Origin: Mariniflexile sp. TRM1-10
Lineage (GTDB): Bacteria; Bacteroidota; Bacteroidia; Flavobacteriales; Flavobacteriaceae
DNA length: 64,000 nucleotides
Reading direction: 5' to 3'
Assembly: GCF_003425985.1 (NCBI RefSeq)
Contig: NZ_CP022985.1
Span: forward strand, 4,262,001-4,326,000
The position numbers and the translations under genes were made by a program. The notes beneath the pieces were generated by a model that had not been told where the DNA came from, ran no database searches, and saw only the letters and a list, made by a program, of their open reading frames with translations. Shown here one piece after another: positions 29,101-38,500 of the stretch; positions within the stretch are counted from its first letter, which is position 1; each line of letters starts with the position of its first letter.

Positions 29101-32100
29101 GTTGGTTCCGTAATGTCTTGAGCTAGCGTAAAACTACAGGTATCTGCTGCATCTTCATAACGTACTTGAATGGTATAGCTACCCGCTGCCAATCCAGTAA
29201 TCGTGTAAGGTGATGTTATTTGAGTGTTCCAGGTTGTACCATTATCCATAGAATACTGGAACCCATTTGTGGCATCGAAATTTTGAACGGCAATGGTTAT
29301 GGTTCCATCGGCTCCCCCAGAGCAGTTTACGTTGGAAGCTCCCGTTATATCTGCCGTAAACGCTTGACCCGATGGTATAATAAAAGGAAAGTCTTCTTGA
29401 GATATACACGTTGTTGGAAGTTGATATACCTCAATATCATCAACTGCAAAATCAATTCCATTTACTTGTGCTATTTCTAACCTTAAAACAAAGTCCAAAG
29501 TCGTATTGTTTCCTGGATTAATCGTTTTGTTATACTCTACCCAACCATTGGTTTTTGGTATCCCACCAGTAGATTCCGAAGATAAAGCGACACCATTACT
29601 ATCCTGTAACTCTACAGTAAGTGAAGCATCAGGTTGTGTATTCCCTACTCGTAGTAAATTAGTAGCAAAAAAGCGTACTTGAATAGGTTGGTTTGGAATA
29701 ATATCATTAATCTGTTTTCTATAAACTACCGCATTGTTTGGTATGGCATATCCGGCATCAACGGCTAAAAACCTACCGGGAATACTACCAGAGGTATGGT
29801 CTCTCGGACTCCACCAACCATTATAAGGATTATTTCTAAGTTCATTGGTAACGGTATATTCTCCATTACCAAAAAGTCTGTTGCCATTACATTTTGTAGC
29901 TTCAACCTGTCTTTCAAAACAAAAATTAGGATTCACTCCTGGTGATGTCACATCGCCTCCATAACCAAAATCCTCAAACAATAAATTACTAAAAGTTGGT
30001 ACAGTTTCCAATTTATAAGTAACACTTATGGTATGGTTTCCTTCTGGAACATCTAAAAATGTTTGGGGGTCGGCAGTATTCGTATTTTCTACACCATCTA
30101 ATAAATAGGTATAGCTATAGGTATTGCTTCCTGAATTTGTTACGGTTACAGTAGCATCAGCAGTGCCATCACAATTATAATCAGGATCCGAAACATCTAT
30201 AGTGGGCGCAACCGGTTCAGGGTCTAATACAACACCTGGCATAGGATAAATACAAGCGTTGGCATCTCTTATATACAGTGTATAAGTTCCTGGAAACACA
30301 TAAGCTTCATTGGAGGTTATCCAAGTCGCTTGATTATCAAAACTATATTCGTAAGGAGGTGTGCCACCTTGCGGATTTGTAATGCGTACTTTACCTTCAC
30401 CATTAGGACCACATCCAGCTAATTCCGACACACCTGCCGAAGCTGTTAAAGCTGTATCAGGCTGTGTTATAGTGATTTCTTGGGTTTCAGTAAAACAATC
30501 CATTCCATCTAGTGAATATTTAATACTTGTAGAATAAGTACCTGCACTAAGGTTTAAGAACGTTGGGTTGGCACTATAAGTCGTTCCACCATCGATACTA
30601 TATGTGATAGCATATCCATTAGCATTGGTTACATCAAACTGTATGACTCCTATATTATCTCCATAACATAATATATCTGTAGAGCCCATCGTATAAACTG
30701 GCTCTGGTATGCTTTCGATATATTGGGTTGTTGTTGCACTACAGTTATTGGAATCTACAACCAAAATGGTGTAGTCTCCAGAGGTAGGTGCTATTATTAC
30801 AGGAGTGTCTTGAAAATCTGTGGAACCATTTACATAATATAAATAAGGTGGTGTGCCTCCATTAGGATAAACTGTTATTTCACCATCAGTACAGGTTATC
30901 GGTTTTGTAACTGCAGAGGTCGCTGTTAACACTGGTGGGTTGATGATTTCAATATCATCTGTAAAAGTACAGCCATCATCCGTTGATACCGTATATGTGT
31001 AAATTCCTGGATTAAGATTAGGAAACGTATAATCACTTTCTAAAATGGGACCAACACTATTAACTAATGTTCCACCCTGGGAGATGCTATAGTAATATTG
31101 TGGAAGCGCATCATTGACTGCTAATTTTATACTTCCAGTATCACCATTACAATTTGGTTGGGTAACAAATTCCGAAACACTAACATCCCTTTGTCTAACA
31201 TAAATACTTGGTGTTTCAAAAATACATGGGTTAGAATCTACCTCTATTTGTCTTATATATACAGTATAATAATTAGGTGTATTGATAGTAAACACATTAG
31301 ATAATTGATATGGACCCGTAGGGTCTAAACTATATTCATATCCACTAGGAACGCCTCCAACTGTTATTTCACCTGGTGTTGTACAAATAATGTCTTTAGC
31401 TGTAACAGTAGGGCTTAATAAGTTTTTATAAACATTAAAATAGAAAATACTAAAACATCCACCAGGATAATTTATAACAATCCTGAACTGCCCAGAAGTA
31501 TCAGCTACATAATTAGGTCCTGTAGCTACTTGATTCCATGTACATGCTGGATTTTCATTGGCACAATCATCAATTGTCATTGCGGCACAACTGGTTTCAT
31601 CTAACTTTTCCCAAATAATTGATACAGCATCACTAATACCTGTGGTAATAGCTCTAGTATCATTGGCACCACACAAGAAAATATATGGCAATACCTTACC
31701 ATCATTAGGACAGATTGGTAGTAGATCTGCATAAGGAATTATTGGATTGTTAATGGTATTTCCATAGGGAATAACCGTTATCTCTTCTTGAATAGATGTA
31801 CAAGTTGAAGATGTTGTATCGGTTACATAATAAGTACCTGTATCTGTTGCAGTATAGGTCTGACCTGTACCTATGACTGGTGAACCAGTTGGACTTGTAG
31901 ACCAAGAATAACTATCATAACCAGCAGCCGCTGTTAAAAGGACACTGGTGCCACAAAGCACTTCATTTCTTTCGAAGCTACAATTTGAAATGTTTACCAG
32001 AAAATTAGTGGAGCCTGGAACACCTAAACATTCTGTTGTTGCAAAACTTCCTTCGTCTTGAATTACAGTAGGATTAACTACACCTCTATAAGTTGCAAAA

Positions 32101-33566
32101 GCCTGATTTTTTATTTCATTAGAACAAGCCTGGCTCAGGTCATAACAATTAGGTACCACTTGAACAGCTATACGTATTACAAAACTCGGGTCATTAACCT
32201 CTACAGAAGTATCCGGAATATTAAAAATAAGCGTTCTGGTAACTGGATCGTAAGATTGCAATGTAGCACCTCCTGCATTACTGTAATCGATATCAGTATT
32301 AGGATCAAAAACAATGTTATCAGGAAGCACATCCTTTATGGTGAATTGCGTAACATTATCATTGCCTACACTTTGATAGGTAATTTCATAAAATAAATTT
32401 TGCCCTAAGGTTACATCTGCTCCATCAATATCATTTCCAGAAGTGTCTAATACGACTTTAGTGAGGTCAATATCCGGCGCAATAATATCAACAGCAAAGG
32501 CACTAAAAAAAGCAAAAATGGGATCTGCCTGACCTTGAGCTACTTGTAACCTGAAATCAGCAGAAGACTCATTGTTCTTAATAAACTCTGGTTCAGCATC
32601 TAATAGTTCCAAAAAACCAGTATCATAACCCAATGTGTTACTACTCATGGGGTTTCTTGGGTTTGAAACACCATTTGTGTTTTCTATTACAGAACCAAAA
32701 AATTTATTGGCAGATCTTAATGGTGTTGTTACTTCTTTTCCATTAATCTCTAATTTTGTAGCCCGTCGTGTTCTATCACCATCTAATGTTGCATAAGCAA
32801 ATTGTAAATCTATGTGGGATGGACTTGGAGGCGTTGTAAACCCTGTAACTGGAACTGTTTCTTGATGGCCATCATAAATATGACTAAATCCATCAAATGT
32901 GGTAAATGATTTAGTATGAAGGCTTGGATCTTCATAAATCACAAAAAGTGTCCAACCTGCAGATAATCCTGTTGAATTATTAAAACCCAAACTAGACGTT
33001 ACATTTGCCACTGTATAGGTTCCTTCAATATCCGATAAACCAGATAACAAATTAGTGACATCTGCATAACATGCATAAGGTGTATTTCCTTGTTCATTGG
33101 TTGCTGCAATAATAGGACTAACAATTGCATCATAAATAACTTCACCTGTTATATCATTATAGGTTGAGCTACCGGGTAACTTAAACTTTACTTGATTGAT
33201 ATTTGTTCTACTACCACTTTGAAGTACTGCACCCCAATACAAGGCTGCATAAGCAACTCTGTAACATGTTGTTGCACTTCCATCTTCATGATCGGATAAT
33301 AAAAGGTCTGCAGCACTGGAACTAAATGTTGAAGCATCAGAGTCAACATCTATATATTGCATTGATATATCTTGGTTATCCTTTGATGTATCATTAAAAG
33401 GCAGATTATCTTTACCAAGAATATTATTTCCAATTACAAGCATACTACCCTTAACTTCTACATTTTCCCTTACGGTAAAAGGCTTGTAAGTTTGTGCAAA
33501 CAGCTGCATACTTAGTAAAAATAATAAAATACGCAATCCTGTTTTTAGATATGTAATTTTTTTCAT
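19824..33566 (-). CDS. Giant SprB-like T9SS adhesin (4580 residues)
   Basis: A signal peptide (about 1-25, LFAQ) is followed by an N-terminal domain (30-360, with RVAYAALYWGAVLQSG), a DUF11-type domain (about 364-467), an Ig-like Cys-containing region (about 495-720) and a long array of SprB-type repeats (about 735-4480). By length the array holds about 40 repeats of 80-95 residues with the pattern CNGxxDGS, PYxYSxD, LxAGxYxxxVxD and GC. A unique jelly-roll-like segment (about 1187-1395) interrupts it. The last ~95 residues are a gliding-motility-type (type B) T9SS sorting domain with NYFTP, DRYGRKV, WDGNYNGKELPTGDYWYVV and GHFTLYR. SprB itself is a moving surface adhesin for gliding. The 3' ~1 kb is GC-rich, the rest AT-rich. 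Confidence 0.93.
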   Translation of the reverse strand: MKKITYLKTGLRILLFLLSMQLFAQTYKPFTVRENVEVKGSMLVIGNNILGKDNLPFNDTSKDNQDISMQYIDVDSDASTFSSSAADLLLSDHEDGSATTCYRVAYAALYWGAVLQSGSRTNINQVKFKLPGSSTYNDITGEVIYDAIVSPIIAATNEQGNTPYACYADVTNLLSGLSDIEGTYTVANVTSSLGFNNSTGLSAGWTLFVIYEDPSLHTKSFTTFDGFSHIYDGHQETVPVTGFTTPPSPSHIDLQFAYATLDGDRTRRATKLEINGKEVTTPLRSANKFFGSVIENTNGVSNPRNPMSSNTLGYDTGFLELLDAEPEFIKNNESSADFRLQVAQGQADPIFAFFSAFAVDIIAPDIDLTKVVLDTSGNDIDGADVTLGQNLFYEITYQSVGNDNVTQFTIKDVLPDNIVFDPNTDIDYSNAGGATLQSYDPVTRTLIFNIPDTSVEVNDPSFVIRIAVQVVPNCYDLSQACSNEIKNQAFATYRGVVNPTVIQDEGSFATTECLGVPGSTNFLVNISNCSFERNEVLCGTSVLLTAAAGYDSYSWSTSPTGSPVIGTGQTYTATDTGTYYVTDTTSSTCTSIQEEITVIPYGNTINNPIIPYADLLPICPNDGKVLPYIFLCGANDTRAITTGISDAVSIIWEKLDETSCAAMTIDDCANENPACTWNQVATGPNYVADTSGQFRIVINYPGGCFSIFYFNVYKNLLSPTVTAKDIICTTPGEITVGGVPSGYEYSLDPTGPYQLSNVFTINTPNYYTVYIRQIEVDSNPCIFETPSIYVRQRDVSVSEFVTQPNCNGDTGSIKLAVNDALPQYYYSISQGGTLVNSVGPILESDYTFPNLNPGIYTYTVSTDDGCTFTDDIEIINPPVLTATSAVTKPITCTDGEITVYPNGGTPPYLYYVNGSTDFQDTPVIIAPTSGDYTILVVDSNNCSATTTQYIESIPEPVYTMGSTDILCYGDNIGVIQFDVTNANGYAITYSIDGGTTYSANPTFLNLSAGTYSTSIKYSLDGMDCFTETQEITITQPDTALTASAGVSELAGCGPNGEGKVRITNPQGGTPPYEYSFDNQATWITSNEAYVFPGTYTLYIRDANACIYPMPGVVLDPEPVAPTIDVSDPDYNCDGTADATVTVTNSGSNTYSYTYLLDGVENTNTADPQTFLDVPEGNHTISVTYKLETVPTFSNLLFEDFGYGGDVTSPGVNPNFCFERQVEATKCNGNRLFGNGEYTVTNELRNNPYNGWWSPRDHTSGSIPGRFLAVDAGYAIPNNAVVYRKQINDIIPNQPIQVRFFATNLLRVGNTQPDASLTVELQDSNGVALSSESTGGIPKTNGWVEYNKTINPGNNTTLDFVLRLEIAQVNGIDFAVDDIEVYQLPTTCISQEDFPFIIPSGQAFTADITGASNVNCSGGADGTITIAVQNFDATNGFQYSMDNGTTWNTQITSPYTITGLAAGSYTIQVRYEDAADTCSFTLAQDITEPTPLTVSASGTPVTCLDGSTVTATATGGSPAYAYELLDASLNLVANFPSNGILTNVAAGDYTIRATDANGCPATTTLSLVAPNAPTALMINTDYCYDAMNGATLEVTASDGQAPYEYSINGGAFQSNNVFSNLTPGTYNITVRDAYGCEVVLPTETIANQVTVSAVLTKELDCTTSPDAVISGSISEGYPPYTVSLIQGTGTVNLSGSTFTLTTGTDGAYQFQVTDANGCQAVSNVITVNPIIDPTATTTTVNPSCNGGTDGSVQIIPADGVGPYIYSFNGSSFSSTSLYTGLGAGIYTYEVQDANACIFSDTVTLTEPTALVVTADATAFSCSATNTKQSAVVTIDVPTTGTAPYLYSFNGSGYSSNNTLTVNDNGTDQVITFSVQDANGCTDSGSITILQLDPPTDLSFSATPITCIDTTSDVTLTATDGVGALTYQIISPASAIGNTTGTTTGIFTGLAPDTYVFRVTDANGCYYTESFPINPVTPIVVTGLKLSDVLCNGGTTGAIQFTVSGNSGTYTSSLSPNTGTLSQSGNTIDVTGLVAGSYTLEVTDTTTGCTANETITIEEPAALSIESATATNVHCNNYESQITVTATGGTPNYTYAAVVTGAPAPTALDYNSSNVITVDTNSASDLVWDVYVKDANGCPEMTTVTIIEDALPTVTAPTVSNQCTATSGFTFTVSGSGTAPLSYSINGGASYQTSPTFTVNAAGSYTITIRDGNGCTATSATQTEVFAPITASAVLTKDLTCSLPTDAAIDVTVSGGNAPYTYRVKIGAGAYGTSTAFAGTSFTYNTSAADTYQFEIIDANGCTQETNVITTNAIVSVTVSTSTVDPTCNGSSDGSIRLTPLTGESPFTYSMDGGSTFTSSNIFGGLVAGNYDYVVRDSKGCEVSGTINLTDPLPIDVSIVRNAIQCNANVPGSLDITINSGGISPFTYTLYDNTYTQIGASVSTASTAHTFSGLSFGDYYVTIVDSKGCEYRSGKLRIETPPNIQLDAVTSTGSCATGATVDISVITGAAPFTYSIYGQPATSFGPTAASSHTFTGLNHGVTYLFQVIDAGGCYSIIEVTTPVLSAIDINPITTTNVNCNGDNDGSVSFTILDYDPSVTSLYYEVQDELTNLPIIPAQNGTFLGLTGSPVNGVINGLPAGNYTLFVQEVDGTLCTVSKPFQITQPIQPLLSAITDEVNANCNTGAQITVTTTGGTGPYQYAAGAPGFIPAVGDFGSSNVLNLDPSIRTNWDIVVVDSNGCSITLNETIASDPDPTINPVAEQCFDGTPFNITLTGTGTAPLTYSIGGTYQSSPNFTINASGTYTISIKDANGCIASDTFVVQPPLLLDADLTQDLTCTVDASITITPTGGTGSYTTYEVSFNGGVYTAIVGTTYTTTLDGTYQFRVTDSQGCQAESNTITVTPNTTPTFTPTPTHVSCNGGADGRIVITAANGIAPYQYSIDNGVTFQASNLFTGLSAGPYDVVVRDSKNCDSAPTTVTITDPTPVDGTGTLTQGLTCGTGNATQPAIVTITGGGGTAPYTYSFNAGVNYTSTNTYTTYNAGTVTAYIKDANGCIIVTPIDVIIPALDEPTDLDFVSTPVTCLAVTSDVTLTATDGVGPLTYEIISPASAIGNTTGASNGIFTGLAPDTYVFTVTDANGCYYTESYSVAPVTNITVSGQLVSDVNCSTEANGEVVFTVSNFASTYSYTINGSPAIVGQTNPTISLPGLTFGDQTIVVTDETTDCTATATVTVSEPPVLTLAEASNVNANCNFGAQVTVGATGGTSPYQYAFIVSGAAVDSDYSNSNSAVLDPAISTTWVAWVRDANGCIDDINITIDTDPLPTVTVPSISDNQCNLNGDPFTFTVTNPTGIAPFSYSIGGGFQTSSTFTVSTPGTYTVTIKDGNGCTADSTTPITIYPALDLNAVITTLPSCTDDDGVITVAGSGGSGNYAYAISPNVGSISGNVISGVPSGTYTVTITDTTTNCTKDIDVTLEAPTPVTFTTMPTDVSCNGGSDGSITVNLPASNDNPIYTYSLDNGVTTQTSNVFTGLAPGTYNITVTSGRNCSLTQQETVREPDLIDVPAPVVDDYDCTSGTNATNFATITVGGVIGGSGNYTIYEFIRGTSVVQSGSNNVYTEADLLGGAYTINVYDDNGCQGTTSATINPFIGLEDINVNIDNAITCTNDEDITVLVTSSGGTPTNLQFTVEDVDGSVTGGIYSQTNATGVFTGLPIGNYIITVTNLDTDCSLQTAHYVNDPNTFDLTIDSVVDVTCFSDSDGSVNVTFIDRVPTPTDESGAFSYNVVDALGTPITSGTIANAGPITIPGLASGTYTITATLTNAPYCTVSKNFTITAPTAALDITETHTEITCVSGNNDGSISASATGGWPGGYEYQLEITGGTVVVPYSSVSNFTGLTAGDYIVKVKDSKDCEASVPVTLVVPTPINATVTGTPTLLSCFGDKNATITVSNVTGGQGSNYTYTLNMVLPTVTSSGPQTSPVFSGLGAGTYNVTVTDGYNCEFTTTDVIISEPEQIVASLVKATSQTCETQATLTLSATGGTGIYEYSDDVSFTNVIGSFTSNVTFSVAPGTYAYYVRDANACTANVSNGITIDPLPILAVTLDTTNATINCAGDATGVIIAEAEGGLGNYVYTLQDGSGTDIPGATQNSPGVFTELPIGTYQVRVDSGDCLTTSAQVTITEPDLPLEVQHTVTNVLCNGNNDGVIEIVATGGTGIIKYAISPQLNQFFDEPIFDNLAPGDYQAIAQDELGCYVLIDFTVEQPDPQFITIVPNSLIPEMCEGDMDGEFSIEVSGGTAPYSVALDDINGSYVQGDPAQTQFTFSNLGGGDHIVYVRDAQGCETEWNITFPESVTINPEAVVVFGCTNNVSTNTVTVTVDTSTDPADLDYSLDNGPYQTSNQFENVPAGLGHYIDVRHTNGCIQRTEAFDIEEYGPLALVLEEGGFNEIVATATGGSGDYEFTLNGEPYGSTNTFLIYESGTYTVTVTDSYGCFATASGYFEYVDVCIPNYFTPATEGWGPGCASQYGRLTVDIFDRYGRKVATLRVGDKWDGNYNGKELPTGDYWYVVRLNDPKDDRDFVGHFTLYR

Positions 33567-33646
33567 AAGCAGGTAATTTTGGTTGGTTGTTTTTGGTTGG
33601 GATGTTAAAAAATTACTTAGAAAAGTGTTTCAAACCACTTCATAAA

Positions 33647-33780
33647 TTTTATTCCTACACTTGAAACATTTTATCTTAAATAATCGTTTTTAAACGGCAT
33701 AAATATCGTAAATTATTTTGGAACATTAATAAATCAATCCTATAAATAAAGTATTTTATCGACAAAATAATGCTTTAGAC
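33647..33780 (-). promoter_or_regulatory. Conserved upstream region of adhesin 1
   Basis: About 134 bp, starting roughly 80 bp before the ATG, align with 43551-43686 upstream of the second adhesin. Shared pieces include ataaatatcgtaaattattttg-like DNA, ttgaaacatttt, tttttaaacg and attttatcga (33753-33762). Conservation between paralogs whose coding 5' ends differ suggests a common control region. The rest of the 613-bp gap 33567-34179 holds repeats and a terminator-like hairpin. Confidence 0.55.
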
Positions 33781-34080
33781 CTTAAATGTTAATTAATTAT
33801 GTAGTATTTTTATACAAAAAATAATCCCCGACAGAGCCACCGGAGTATTCAACAGAAAAGAGTTTATTTTTAGTTTGATGAAAACCTTAGGTTTTTAAAT
33901 TTTCCTTTTTACTCACAGAGTAGAGCCTCGGAAAATTCTTTTTGAATAAACAAATTTCTTGAAACGAACAATCTCAGAGACAAAACCATAGGGGTATTTT
34001 TGCTCGTTTCATTATGTCCTAAAGACACAAAAACCAAAATTTAGTTATGACACCTCTCCCAAAATTGCCTGACAGTTTTG

Positions 34081-34154
34081 ACCTCTCCTCAAGGTGAGGT
34101 TGAAGCAGATACGAGCAAAGCGAACTGGAGAAGCAAACCCCGGGGCAAGCCCCG
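34081..34154 (-). terminator. Palindromic repeat / terminator after sprF copy 2
   Basis: It contains cctcaaggtgagg (short hairpin) and cggggcaagccccg (34141-34154; 6-bp arms). On the minus strand the second hairpin lies 26 bp after the sprF stop and is followed by a short T-run. Its flanks (gcgaactggagaagcaaa, gaattctttagatt) resemble those of the hairpin at 44007-44033, so it is also a dispersed repeat. Confidence 0.55.
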
Positions 34155-34171
34155 AGGAATTCTTTAGATTA

Positions 34172-35542
34172 AAAACAAATTAATGCACGGGGCTCTGCGT
34201 ACAGGGGCAATTGCTGATGCCCTGCAGAAACTCCAGCCCTATGGTAATGACGTGCGTACCGGAATTATAGCCCGACAGGTCGTTCATGGTCACCTGGTAG
34301 GCATACCCAAAATAGAATATGTCCTTTTTGAAGCCTACCATCGGGCCGATGTTCAGGGGCTTCAGGAACTGGTCGTTCAGATAGCGGTACGAGATCCCCG
34401 CCCAATAATAGTCCTCCTTCCTGTTGTATTTCCTGAACTTGAAGTTAATGTCGGTACTGCTCCGCTTGTCACTGCTGAACATCTGGTAATACACCGATGG
34501 CTCAAACTCCAGGCCGCTCTTCTTCGGGCCCCTAAAGGTATAACCGGAATAGATCTGGTAGTTCAGCAGCAGGTTGGGCTCGGAGACCCGAATGTCCTCG
34601 TCGATCTTCTTTTCCAGGATGTTGTTGGCGTTGAAACTGGCAAAGAACCCTTTGTTCCTGTACAGTACGCCCACATCGAAATTGTTGTTGGTCGTGGACC
34701 TATCGTCCGTTATCACCGGATTTGAGACCGGTGGCTGGTCGGTGCCGTCCGTGAACTGACTGGTATCGATCCTAAAGTTGTTTATGTTATAGGAGATCCC
34801 AAGCGATAGGTACTGCTTGGAATAGTAGTCCAGGATAAGGTGGTGCGCAAAAGAGAACTTGGCCCCTTTCTGCAGGGTGTTCCCGTTCTTGTCGTTGTAG
34901 AACGACAGCCCAACCCCGCTGCGGTCAGCGATCCTGAAGTCCGCATAGAACGATTGGTTGTCCGGGGCGTCCTTGATGCCGACCCACTGCGTCAGACCGT
35001 TGGCCCTCAGCTTGAGGTTGTCACCTATGCCCGCATAGGTCGGTGAGACCACAAAATTGTTGTCCGCCAGGTATTGCGTAAAGACGGGCAGGTTGAGCTC
35101 CTGACCATGGCTTTTGCCCAGGACCGCTAACAGTAGGTATATAATTAATTTTCGCATCTATCTTATTGTTCTTGTTGTTTTAGAGGGCCACTCCGCTATG
35201 GCCCATTCCATTATCTATAGAGTGTAAAGTGCCCCACAAAGTCACGGTCGTCCTTGGGGTCGTTCAGCCTCACCACGTACCAGTAATCCCCGGTCGGAAG
35301 CTCTTTGCCGTTATAGTTCCCGTCCCACTTATCGCCTACCCGGAGGGTCGCTACCTTACGGCCGTACCTGTCAAAGATATCCACCGTTAAACGGCCGTAC
35401 TGGGAAGCGCACCCAGGGCCCCAGCCCTCGGTGGCCGGCGTAAAATAGTTCGGGATGCACACGTCCACGTACTCAAAGTATCCGGAAGCCGTTGCAAAAC
35501 AGCCGTAACTGTCGGTCACCGTGACCGTATAGGTGCCCGATT
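34172..35542. repeat. Long direct repeat, copy 2
   Basis: Partner of 18785-20155, same orientation and almost identical over 1371 bp. The left boundary is sharp: homology starts at aaaacaaattaatg, outside any gene, 8 bp beyond the sprF stop. The right boundary lies inside the adhesin gene. Confidence 0.95.
34180..35157 (-). CDS. PorP/SprF family T9SS membrane protein, copy 2
   Basis: A 325-residue protein identical in sequence to the product of 18793-19770; the genes differ at only about three bases, all silent. Signal peptide and barrel pattern are the same. It lies 53 bp downstream of the second giant adhesin gene and is GC-rich like copy 1. By family knowledge it should assist outer-membrane export or anchoring of the adhesin next to it. 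Identity of the two copies, while their adhesins differ through most of their length, suggests that SprF recognises the shared C-terminal domain. Confidence 0.93.
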   Translation of the reverse strand: MRKLIIYLLLAVLGKSHGQELNLPVFTQYLADNNFVVSPTYAGIGDNLKLRANGLTQWVGIKDAPDNQSFYADFRIADRSGVGLSFYNDKNGNTLQKGAKFSFAHHLILDYYSKQYLSLGISYNINNFRIDTSQFTDGTDQPPVSNPVITDDRSTTNNNFDVGVLYRNKGFFASFNANNILEKKIDEDIRVSEPNLLLNYQIYSGYTFRGPKKSGLEFEPSVYYQMFSSDKRSSTDINFKFRKYNRKEDYYWAGISYRYLNDQFLKPLNIGPMVGFKKDIFYFGYAYQVTMNDLSGYNSGTHVITIGLEFLQGISNCPCTQSPVH

Positions 35543-38500
35543 CGTAAATCAGGAACGTATTGTCGCTTCCATAAGATTCGCCATTAAGAGTGAACTCATA
35601 ATCACCGGAACCGCCCGTAGCTGTGGCCACGATCTCGTTCAACATTCCTCCCGAGGGCATGTCTATTGTCAGCGCCAGCGGATCGTACTGCTGGATATCA
35701 AATGGCAGTGTTTGTTTTTCACAGCCATTGGTATGCCTGACCGTAACGGTATGGCCCGTTCCTGCGGGTACATCAACGAACACATTACCAGGTTGGTAAG
35801 GGCCGTTGTTCAATGAGTAATCCAGATCGGCCGGGTCTACCAATGTTTCGTCAACGGTAACGGTAACCGTATTTGTTGATGTGTTATTAGTACAGCCAAA
35901 CTCTACGGTAACCTCGGGTTCAATAAGTACCGATTCCGGGAAGGTGATGTTCCATTCGGTCTCGCAGCCCTGGGCATCGCGCACATACACGATATGGTCG
36001 CCTCCTCCTAAATTAGAGAACGTGAATTGTGTCTGTGCTGGGTCGCCCTGAACATAGCTTCCGTTAATATCATCCAAAACAACACTGTAAGGTGCAGTCC
36101 CTCCAGAAATTTCAATACTGAACTCGCCGTCCATATCGCCCTGGCAAGCCTCGGGAATGATGGAGTTGGGCACAATGGTAAGTACCACTGGCAATGGTTC
36201 TTCTATAACAAAATCATGAACCACATAACATCCCAGCTCGTCCTGTGCAATGGCCTGATAGGTTCCCGGGGACAGGTCTTCAAATATTGGTGTTTCAAAG
36301 AATTGGTCCAATCGTGGAGAAATGGCATATTTTATGGTACCGGTCCCGCCCGATGCCGTAATTTCCAAACGGCCGTTGTTAGTACCAGGACATGTGATGT
36401 CGGTCGCAACAAAACTGGCCGTTAATGCTGCTGTCGGTTCCGTAATTGTTACTTGGGCGCTTGTGGTCAAACAATCTCCACTGTCCACACGTACTTGGTA
36501 GGTGCCTATTGATAGCTCCGTAAATACTCCGGGGCTGTTTTGGGTTGCCCCCGGTATATTAGTTCCAGAACCGTCTTGCAAGGTGTACACATAATTACCT
36601 AAACCACCTTCAGCTTCGGCTATGATAACACCTGTGGTATCTCCTGCACAGTTAATAGTGGCATTGGTAATATCTAAATTCACAACTAATTCCGGTAGCG
36701 GATCTATAATGATATCGTTTGAAACCACGGCTATACAACCATTGGCGTCTCTTACATAATATCTATAAGCACCTTCCGGTACGGAGAATGTTATTTCTGA
36801 TGTAAACGAACCGATGACCGAACCAAACGCTGCATCATCGCTGTACTCATAAGTTCCCGTGCCTCCCGTAGCACTTAATGTTAGCGTTGCTTGTATCTCA
36901 CAGGTTTGGGACGTTGCCTTTACTAAACTGGCAACAATTTGTGATGGCTCTGATATGGTCACATCGGTTGTTGTAAACTCGCAATTATAGCCATCGGTAA
37001 CTGTAACATTGTACGTTCCCGCTCCCAGTCCGCTAAATATCGGCGTTGTCTGTGGACCCGACGATGTTACCGTTGGCAGCACCATATTAAGGGTGTACGT
37101 GTAATTACTGCCCTGTCCGCCCGTTACATTGCCTACGGTTATTGTTGCGTTTTTATCTCCAAAGCAAGACAATAAAGTTGGTGTTGCCGTTACCGTGGCA
37201 TTTATTGGAGTAGGAATGGTTAACGTTACATCATCTGATACAATACATCCTCCTGCATCTCTTACGTTAACCGTATACATTCCTGCCGATAAATCTCTAA
37301 AAATTCCATTAGGTGAGTAAGCTACGGAAGCCGAACCTGTCAATTCGTATACATATGTACCATAACCTCCAGTAGCTATGGCAGTAATGGTGCCTTTATC
37401 ATCATCACAAGTAACATTTGATGTTTCAGACACTACTAATGCTAACGGATTTAAAGGTGAGTTAATTGTAACCACATTTGAAGTCGCCGAACAAAACGGA
37501 CTTGCTGTTTCCGTAATTACAACCGTGTAATTCCCTGCTGGAATGCCTGTTACTAATAACGGATTGGTTGATGTATTAGCCGATACAACACCATTTATAG
37601 AGGCTCCGGAACTATTAAAAACTTCAAAAGTATAAGAACCTGTATACCCACTTACATTAATTTCAAAAGTACCATTTGTCTCGCCAAAACAAGTAATTGC
37701 CGTTGGCGTACTTAAAGTTATTGTTGGAAGTGTTGTTGATGGTAAAAATACCTCAACATCTTCGGTACATAAAGTAATGGCATCTGTTATAGTAACGGTG
37801 TAACTTCCCGAAGGCAATCCTGAAATAACATTACCACTAATGCTGGCAGATGCTGGACTTGGACTTATACTATATGTGTAAGAACCTGTACCTCCAGAAC
37901 CTGTTATGGTCAATACGCCATCATCATCGTTACATGTTGGTAAAGTGGTAACAGTTGGTGATAAATTTACCGGTTCTATGATATCTACAGTTACTAAATT
38001 ACCACAACCATTGGCATCCCTTATCTCTACCGTATGACTTCCTGAAGCTAAATTTGATATGGTAAATGGCGCTGTTTTAGTTTGAAAAGCACCACCATCA
38101 ATACTATAAGCATAAGGGGCAATACCTGCTGTTGTTAATGCAACATCTATAACAAAACTTCCTTCTACCGCCGTACATTGATTGTTTAATGTGGCTGAAA
38201 TCACTGGAGTTGGGTCTGATGGCAATACTAATACCGAAGTCGTTTTTATACAACCATACGCATCTTTAACATGTACATAATAATTACCCGCATCCCTGTT
38301 GAATGTATTAGTAGACGCCCATGATGGATCGGTTGCTAAAGGCGGTGTAGCTGATGTGGTTAATTGATATACATAGGGTGCTGTTCCATCTTTGGCAATG
38401 GCACTTATAACTCCTGAGTTGGCATTACAATTGGCGTTTTTATTAACCGTAGCACTGATACTTAAATCAATTGTCGATTCTGTAATATTAAAAGGAACTG

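Noticed and set aside
34183..34725. 180-codon plus-strand frame opposite sprF, present in both copies
   Set aside because: High GC keeps the antisense frame open. Its conservation only reflects near identity of the two sprF copies.
18785..35542. Composite transposon made by the two long direct repeats
   Set aside because: The repeats contain sprF and a sorting domain and no transposase or recombinase, and they have no terminal inverted repeats. Duplication or gene conversion explains them better.
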